Shown here: positions 19,273 through 25,144 of the stretch, piece by piece
How the letters are laid out: every line of letters begins with the position of its first letter
Position numbering within the stretch: the stretch's first letter is position 1
Assembly: GCA_035491935.1 (NCBI GenBank)
Contig: DATJJW010000175.1
Span: 1 to 25,144 of the forward strand
DNA: 25,144 bases
Source: DATJJW01 sp035491935
GTDB lineage: Bacteria > Pseudomonadota > Alphaproteobacteria > ATCC43930 > CGMCC-115725
Direction of reading: 5' to 3'
Translations under genes and position numbers: made by a program
Notes under the pieces: model-generated
Databases searched by the model: none
Told to the model about the DNA's origin: nothing
The model's input: the letters and a program-made list of their open reading frames with translations, nothing else

Positions 19273-20292
19273 TCAGGCTTCAAGCAGGACGTCGGTCCAG
19301 AGCTCCTTGGGATCGGGCTCCGGGCTCTCCTGGGCGAATGCCGCCGCCTCGGTGACGATATCCTTCACTTCCTTGTCGATGGCCTTGAGCGCTTCCTCGT
19401 CGCTCATGCCGCCATCGACCAGCATCTTGCGCACCAGATCGATCGGATCGTGCTCCTGGCGCATCTGGGCCACCTCTTCCTTGGTCCGGTACTTGGCCGG
19501 GTCGGACATGGAGTGGCCGCGATAGCGATAGGTCAGCGCCTCGATGACGTAGGGGCCATGGCCGGCGCGGGCCGCGGCCACCGCCTCCTTGGCCGCCTCA
19601 TGCATGGCGGTGACGTCCATGCCGTCGACTTGGCGGCCGGGAATGCCATAGGGCTGGGCGCGAACATAAAGCTCCTTGGAAGCCGACGCGCGCTGCACCG
19701 AAGTACCCATGCCGTACTTGTTGTTCTCGATGACGTAGATCACCGGCAGCTTCCACAAGGCCGCCATGTTGAAGCTCTCATAGACCTGGCCCTGGTTGAT
19801 CGCGCCGTCGCCCAGATAGACGACGCTGACCCGGTCATTGCCGCGATACCGGTTGGCGAAGGCGACACCGGTGCCCAGCGGCACCTGCGCGCCGACAATG
19901 CCGTGGCCGCCGTAGAAATGCTCCTTCTTGGAGAACATGTGCATCGAGCCGCCCTTGCCGCGGGAATACCCGCCCTCACGGCCGGTCAGCTCCGCCATCA
20001 CGCCCTTGGCGTCCATGCCGCAGGCCAGCATGTGGCCATGGTCACGATACGAGGTGATGATGCCATCGCCCTCGCTGAGCGCTTCCTGGATGCCGACGAC
20101 GACGGCTTCCTGGCCGATATAGAGATGGCAGAAACCGCCGATGAGCCCCATGCCGTACATTTGGCCCGCCTTTTCTTCGAAGCGGCGGATCAACAACATC
20201 TGGCGATAGAATTTGAGCAGCTGCTCGGCCGTGGGCGCGGCAGGCTTGGTATTGGAGGCGGCCGCGGTTCTCGGCTTGCGCTTGACGACCAT
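19273..20292 (-). CDS. pdhA: Pyruvate dehydrogenase E1 component, alpha subunit
   Basis: E1-alpha binds thiamine diphosphate and, with PdhB, carries out the first committed step of pyruvate oxidation. The 339-residue protein shows FYRQMLLIRRFEEKAGQMY near the N-terminus, GFCHLYIGQEAVVVG, the TPP/Mg motif starting GDGAINQGQ at 161 and ending in ENN (about 189-191), and the loop YRYRGHSMSDPAKYRTKEE. The ATG at 20292 has AGGAG 5 nt upstream (20302-20298). It is the first gene of the pdhABC-lpd-lipA block, with a leader of about 105 nt to the candidate promoter at 20399-20427. Regulation by the palindromes there is inferred. Confidence 0.97.
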   Translation of the reverse strand: MVVKRKPRTAAASNTKPAAPTAEQLLKFYRQMLLIRRFEEKAGQMYGMGLIGGFCHLYIGQEAVVVGIQEALSEGDGIITSYRDHGHMLACGMDAKGVMAELTGREGGYSRGKGGSMHMFSKKEHFYGGHGIVGAQVPLGTGVAFANRYRGNDRVSVVYLGDGAINQGQVYESFNMAALWKLPVIYVIENNKYGMGTSVQRASASKELYVRAQPYGIPGRQVDGMDVTAMHEAAKEAVAAARAGHGPYVIEALTYRYRGHSMSDPAKYRTKEEVAQMRQEHDPIDLVRKMLVDGGMSDEEALKAIDKEVKDIVTEAAAFAQESPEPDPKELWTDVLLEA

Positions 20293-20297
20293 GAAAG

Positions 20298-20302
20298 CTC
20301 CT
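20298..20302 (-). promoter_or_regulatory. pdhA ribosome binding site
   Basis: AGGAG lies 5 nt before ATG 20292 and fits the annotated E1-alpha N-terminus. Confidence 0.75.
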
Positions 20303-20398
20303 GGGACAGCTTGGCGTTTCAGGGGAAAGCGGATGATCTACGATAAGCGGCAGGACATTAGTGCGGCGCGAAAGGGTTGCCAATCGCCTTATTGCTAG

Positions 20399-20427
20399 AG
20401 TGTTGTTTTTGCACTGCAAAATGTCAA
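20399..20427 (-). promoter_or_regulatory. Candidate pdhA promoter
   Basis: On the minus strand a perfect TTGACA (20427-20422) is followed by a 17-nt spacer and a weak AACACT (20404-20399). The spacer contains a 15-bp palindrome, and the -35 box touches a 23-bp palindrome. The -10 matches only three of six consensus bases, so an activator or another sigma factor may be needed. An AT-rich TATATATT stretch near 20495-20503 is an alternative -10 further upstream, but lacks a convincing -35. Confidence 0.45.
20407..20421. promoter_or_regulatory. Perfect palindrome TTTTGCA-N-TGCAAAA in the pdhA promoter spacer
   Basis: Two perfect 7-bp arms flank one central base. It lies between the candidate -35 and -10 of pdhA, a position typical of a repressor operator. 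The TTTGCA/TGCAAA core resembles sites described for RamB/ScfR-type acyl-CoA-responsive regulators; the match to that family is inference. Confidence 0.6.
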
Positions 20428-20448
20428 TTAACCGAATTTCGGTTAATT
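20426..20448. promoter_or_regulatory. Perfect 23-bp palindrome upstream of the pdhA -35 box
   Basis: AATTAACCGAA and TTCGGTTAATT are perfect 11-bp arms around one central T. The palindrome abuts the -35 hexamer and is separated from the second palindrome by four bases. It is a likely regulator binding site; the regulator is unknown to me. Confidence 0.65.
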
Positions 20449-20553
20449 ACATGAATGCGCAGGACGAATCGCCCACGCGCCGCACACGCCACGCAATATA
20501 TATGCGCCGCCGCAGCAAACTTCGCAACAATATCCGAAGGAAAAATCCGCGCC
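20449..20553. other. Remaining ftsB-pdhA intergenic sequence
   Basis: This stretch between the ftsB-like stop and the pdhA palindromes holds no supported gene. It includes an AT-rich TATATATT patch (about 20495-20503). There is no GC stem followed by a U-tract, so no intrinsic terminator for the ftsB-like gene is visible. Confidence 0.5.
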
Positions 20554-20883
20554 TTACTGGTCGCGGACTTTGCTCGAGTTCAGGATCACGACATCGTTGG
20601 GGCCCGCGAGATTCAACGCCCTGCGGGCCTGTTCGTCGAGCAGATCGGGATCAAGATGGGTCGGCCGCAGCATCGAGACCCGACGCTGTTCGGCGCTACG
20701 CTGGTCATGCAGCTCGCCGGCTGCAATCTGCGTGTCATGGATATGTTTCGTAAGGTTCACCCAGGCGTACAACCCCCGGTCACCTTCGACCAGGTGGTAG
20801 CCGAAATAAGCTGACAGGCTGAGACCGATAGTCGGTGCCAGAACACTGCGCAGCTGACGACGAAGGGTGCGACCAATCTCCAT
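20554..20883 (-). CDS. ftsB: FtsB/DivIC-family septum formation initiator
   Basis: This is a small bitopic membrane protein of the divisome FtsBLQ subcomplex. The 109-residue product has a short basic cytoplasmic N-terminus and one hydrophobic segment (about 15-31, VLAPTIGLSLSAYFGYHLV). It continues with GDRGLYAWVNLTKHI, close to the FtsB 'GxxGL' region, then a helical stretch likely to form a coiled coil (45-70), and ends with LDPDLLDEQARRALNLAGPNDVVIL, typical of alphaproteobacterial FtsB between eno and pdhA. Start ATG 20883 has GAGG only one base upstream, which is unusually close, and a 7-bp hairpin sits just before it. Family assignment is by layout and position; identity is low. Confidence 0.87.
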   Translation of the reverse strand: MEIGRTLRRQLRSVLAPTIGLSLSAYFGYHLVEGDRGLYAWVNLTKHIHDTQIAAGELHDQRSAEQRRVSMLRPTHLDPDLLDEQARRALNLAGPNDVVILNSSKVRDQ

Positions 20884-20891
20884 ACCTCAAA

Positions 20892-20909
20892 GAATCACAA
20901 CCGTGATTC
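20892..20909. promoter_or_regulatory. Inverted repeat in the ftsB leader
   Basis: GAATCACAACCGTGATTC is a perfect 7-bp inverted repeat with a 4-base centre, 8 bp upstream of the ftsB start codon. It could be an operator or an RNA hairpin next to the ribosome binding site. Confidence 0.5.
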
Positions 20910-21013
20910 GCCGTCAACACCTGGATGGTTAATGGGAACAAAAAGTTATGGAAGTAAAAAACTGTGGCTTTATTGACTCAGCTTCGAACCCATCAGAATT
21001 TGGCTCCCGAACT

Positions 21014-21043
21014 GCCCCGCTCCGTCAAACAACGAAGCGGGGC
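21014..21043 (-). terminator. Stem-loop after eno, probable transcription end
   Basis: A 12-bp stem with one mismatch (GCCCCGCT outer half, CGT inner half) and a 6-nt loop begins 14 bases downstream of the eno stop. The sequence after it on the minus strand is not U-rich, so it is not a textbook intrinsic terminator. It could protect the eno 3' end or act with Rho. Confidence 0.5.
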
Positions 21044-21057
21044 GCGGTTTCCAAACG

Positions 21058-22338
<1,281 letters not shown>

Positions 22339-22348
22339 CGCGCTAGCG

Positions 22349-22355
22349 TCTCCTT
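22349..22355 (-). promoter_or_regulatory. eno ribosome binding site
   Basis: AAGGAGA lies 10 nt before ATG 22338, a strong Shine-Dalgarno in line with a highly expressed gene. Confidence 0.7.
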
Positions 22356-22423
22356 CAAAGAGTGGATTGTAAGGTGCGAAAGCCGCTCAGGAAGGCGGCG
22401 GCGCTGCCGCTGATTTAGGGCGT

Positions 22424-23281
22424 TCAGCCCAACGGCTCAAGCGGATTGGCCTTCGCCAGCCGGTCAAAGGCCAACATCGTGTCGACGAGTGCGGCCAATT
22501 GGGCCATCGGCACCATGTTGGGGCCATCGGAGGGCGCACGGTCGGGATCGGGATGGGTCTCGCAGAAGACGGCGGCGACACCCACCGCCAGCGCAGCGCG
22601 CGCCAACACCGGCACGAAGCGGCGGTCACCGCCACTGCTGGTACCCTGCCCGCCCGGCTGCTGCACCGAATGGGTGGCGTCGAACACCACGGGATAGCCG
22701 GTCTTCGCCATGATCGGCAGCGAACGCATATCGGAGACCAGCGTGTTGTAGCCGAAGCTGGCGCCGCGCTCGCAGAGCAGGATGCGCTGGTTGCCGGTGC
22801 TGGCGATCTTGGCCGCGACATTGGCCATGTCCCAAGGCGCCAGGAACTGGCCCTTCTTGACGTTGATGGCGGCCCCGGTCTCGCCGGCAGCCAGCAGCAG
22901 ATCGGTCTGACGGCAGAGGAAGGCCGGGATCTGCAGCACATCGACCGCTTCCGCCGCCGGCGCGCATTGCTCCGGCGCATGCACGTCGGTCAGGACCGGG
23001 CAACCGAAGGTCTCGCGGATCTCGGCCAGGATCGGCAACCCCTTATCGATGCCAATGCCGCGCTCGGCCTTCAGCGATGTCCGGTTCGCCTTGTCGAAGC
23101 TGGTCTTGTAGATGACACCCAGGCCGCGCGCCTTGCAGGTCTCGACGATGGCCTGCGCCGTTTCCAGGGCGTTGGCGCGGGATTCGAGCTGACAAGGTCC
23201 GGCAATCAGTACGAAAGGCAGGTCGTTGCCGATCTTGAGGTCACCTACCGCAACATGGATAGGAGCAATCGTCTCGCCCAT
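22424..23281 (-). CDS. kdsA: 3-deoxy-8-phosphooctulonate (KDO-8-P) synthase, metal-dependent type
   Basis: KdsA condenses phosphoenolpyruvate with arabinose-5-phosphate to form KDO-8-phosphate for lipopolysaccharide core. The 285-residue protein has FVLIAGPCQLES, where E. coli-type enzymes have an Asn instead of Cys30. It also has His204 (FDATHSVQ), Glu241 (FCETHPDP) and Asp252 (SDGPNM). These four are each offset by 19 from the Aquifex aeolicus metal ligands Cys11, His185, Glu222 and Asp233, so this is the metal-dependent class. The ATG at 23281 has GGCGGAG upstream. The longer in-frame opening to 23512 overlaps pyrG and is rejected. Confidence 0.97.
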   Translation of the reverse strand: MGETIAPIHVAVGDLKIGNDLPFVLIAGPCQLESRANALETAQAIVETCKARGLGVIYKTSFDKANRTSLKAERGIGIDKGLPILAEIRETFGCPVLTDVHAPEQCAPAAEAVDVLQIPAFLCRQTDLLLAAGETGAAINVKKGQFLAPWDMANVAAKIASTGNQRILLCERGASFGYNTLVSDMRSLPIMAKTGYPVVFDATHSVQQPGGQGTSSGGDRRFVPVLARAALAVGVAAVFCETHPDPDRAPSDGPNMVPMAQLAALVDTMLAFDRLAKANPLEPLG

Positions 23282-23305
23282 CGGGAACTCCGCCTGATCT
23301 GTCTC

Positions 23306-23336
23306 AAAAAATGGCCGGGGCTTGTCGCATCCCGGC
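23306..23336 (-). terminator. Intrinsic terminator-like element between pyrG and kdsA
   Basis: On the minus strand GCCGGG, an 11-nt loop and CCCGGC are followed two bases later by six T residues. It begins just after the pyrG stop codon and ends 24 nt before kdsA. The short stem suggests partial termination or attenuation rather than a full stop. Confidence 0.55.
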
Positions 23337-23337
23337 G

Positions 23338-24963
<1,626 letters not shown>

Positions 24964-25035
24964 GGACGGCCAACCTACCTCAAGCCCCGGCACGAGGCCA
25001 GAGCGACATCATCGTCACGGATATGCAGCGGCGGC

Positions 25036-25058
25036 GCGGCTCCCTCGAAGAGAGCCGC
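25036..25058 (-). other. Hairpin in the secG-pyrG intergenic region
   Basis: A GCGGCTC/GAGCCGC stem extends through a G-U pair to ten base pairs with a 3-nt TCG loop. It lies 31 nt after the secG stop. No U-tract follows, so it may be an RNA-processing or Rho-related element. The rest of 24964-25089 shows no gene. Confidence 0.5.
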
Positions 25059-25089
25059 CAATACCGTCGTCGCCACGGAAGAAACCCGC

Positions 25090-25143
25090 TTATTGCAGCG
25101 GAACGCCTGGCTTTTCCGGCGCCTTGGCCGGGGCCGGGGCGGA
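25090..25143 (-). CDS. secG: Preprotein translocase subunit SecG (partial, C-terminal 17 residues)
   Basis: Only the last codons are in the window; they read SAPAPAKAPEKPGVPLQ before TAA at 25092-25090. An Ala/Pro/Lys-rich tail ending in PLQ or PLK just upstream of pyrG is typical of alphaproteobacterial SecG, a small membrane subunit of the SecYEG channel. The call rests on this tail and on the known secG-pyrG-kdsA-eno order. Confidence 0.75.
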   Translation of the reverse strand, partial: SAPAPAKAPEKPGVPLQ

Positions 25144-25144
25144 C

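Noticed and set aside
22366..22371. TACAAT as -10 of an eno promoter
   Set aside because: The -35 position at 17-nt spacing reads CTTCCT, which matches poorly. It is mentioned in the eno entry but not called as a promoter.

Overview
The window looks like core chromosome of an alphaproteobacterium, most likely from the Rhodospirillales/Azospirillum-like branch. The base composition is high in GC. The locus order dusB(nifR3)-ntrB-ntrC-ntrY-ntrX-dat-hfq-hflX, the E1-beta subunit with its own lipoyl domain, the fused IspDF enzyme and the order secG-pyrG-kdsA-eno-ftsB-pdhABC-lpd-lipA are all alphaproteobacterial hallmarks. The genus cannot be fixed from sequence reading alone. I see no insertion sequence, phage gene, CRISPR array, tRNA or rRNA, and no gene that looks recently transferred.

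Layout. Positions 1-11142 are one long minus-strand block, read from right to left: dusB, ntrB, ntrC, ntrY, ntrX, D-amino-acid transaminase, a HAD phosphatase, hfq, hflX and the start of an inositol-monophosphatase-family gene that runs off the left edge. Gaps are mostly short or negative, so most of this is probably one or a few transcripts. Positions 11143-11390 are a divergent promoter region. Positions 11391-13569 are the only plus-strand genes: ispDF, pgpA and pncC/cinA. They collide tail to tail, with a 40-bp coding overlap, with a minus-strand block from 13530 to 20292: a RatA/COQ10-like START-domain gene, lipA, lpd, pdhC, pdhB and pdhA. From 20554 to the right edge are ftsB-like, eno, kdsA, pyrG and the last codons of secG, all on the minus strand.

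How the genes fit together. The pdh block encodes the whole pyruvate dehydrogenase complex (E1-alpha, E1-beta, E2, E3), followed by lipoyl synthase, which makes the cofactor that E1-beta and E2 carry. Enolase lies just upstream, so glycolytic exit and acetyl-CoA entry are physically linked. The ntr block holds two nitrogen-related two-component systems (NtrBC and the membrane-bound NtrYX) with the RNA chaperone Hfq and the ribosome-associated GTPase HflX. Two perfect inverted repeats next to a TTGACA box upstream of pdhA are the best regulatory signal in the window.

I did not find an undescribed multi-gene system. The more interesting observations are the double palindrome at the pdhA promoter, a 68-bp exact repeat shared by the pdhB and pdhC lipoyl domains, an NtrX whose AAA+ domain lacks GAFTGA, a HAD gene inserted in the ntr-dat-hfq order, and several intercistronic hairpins.
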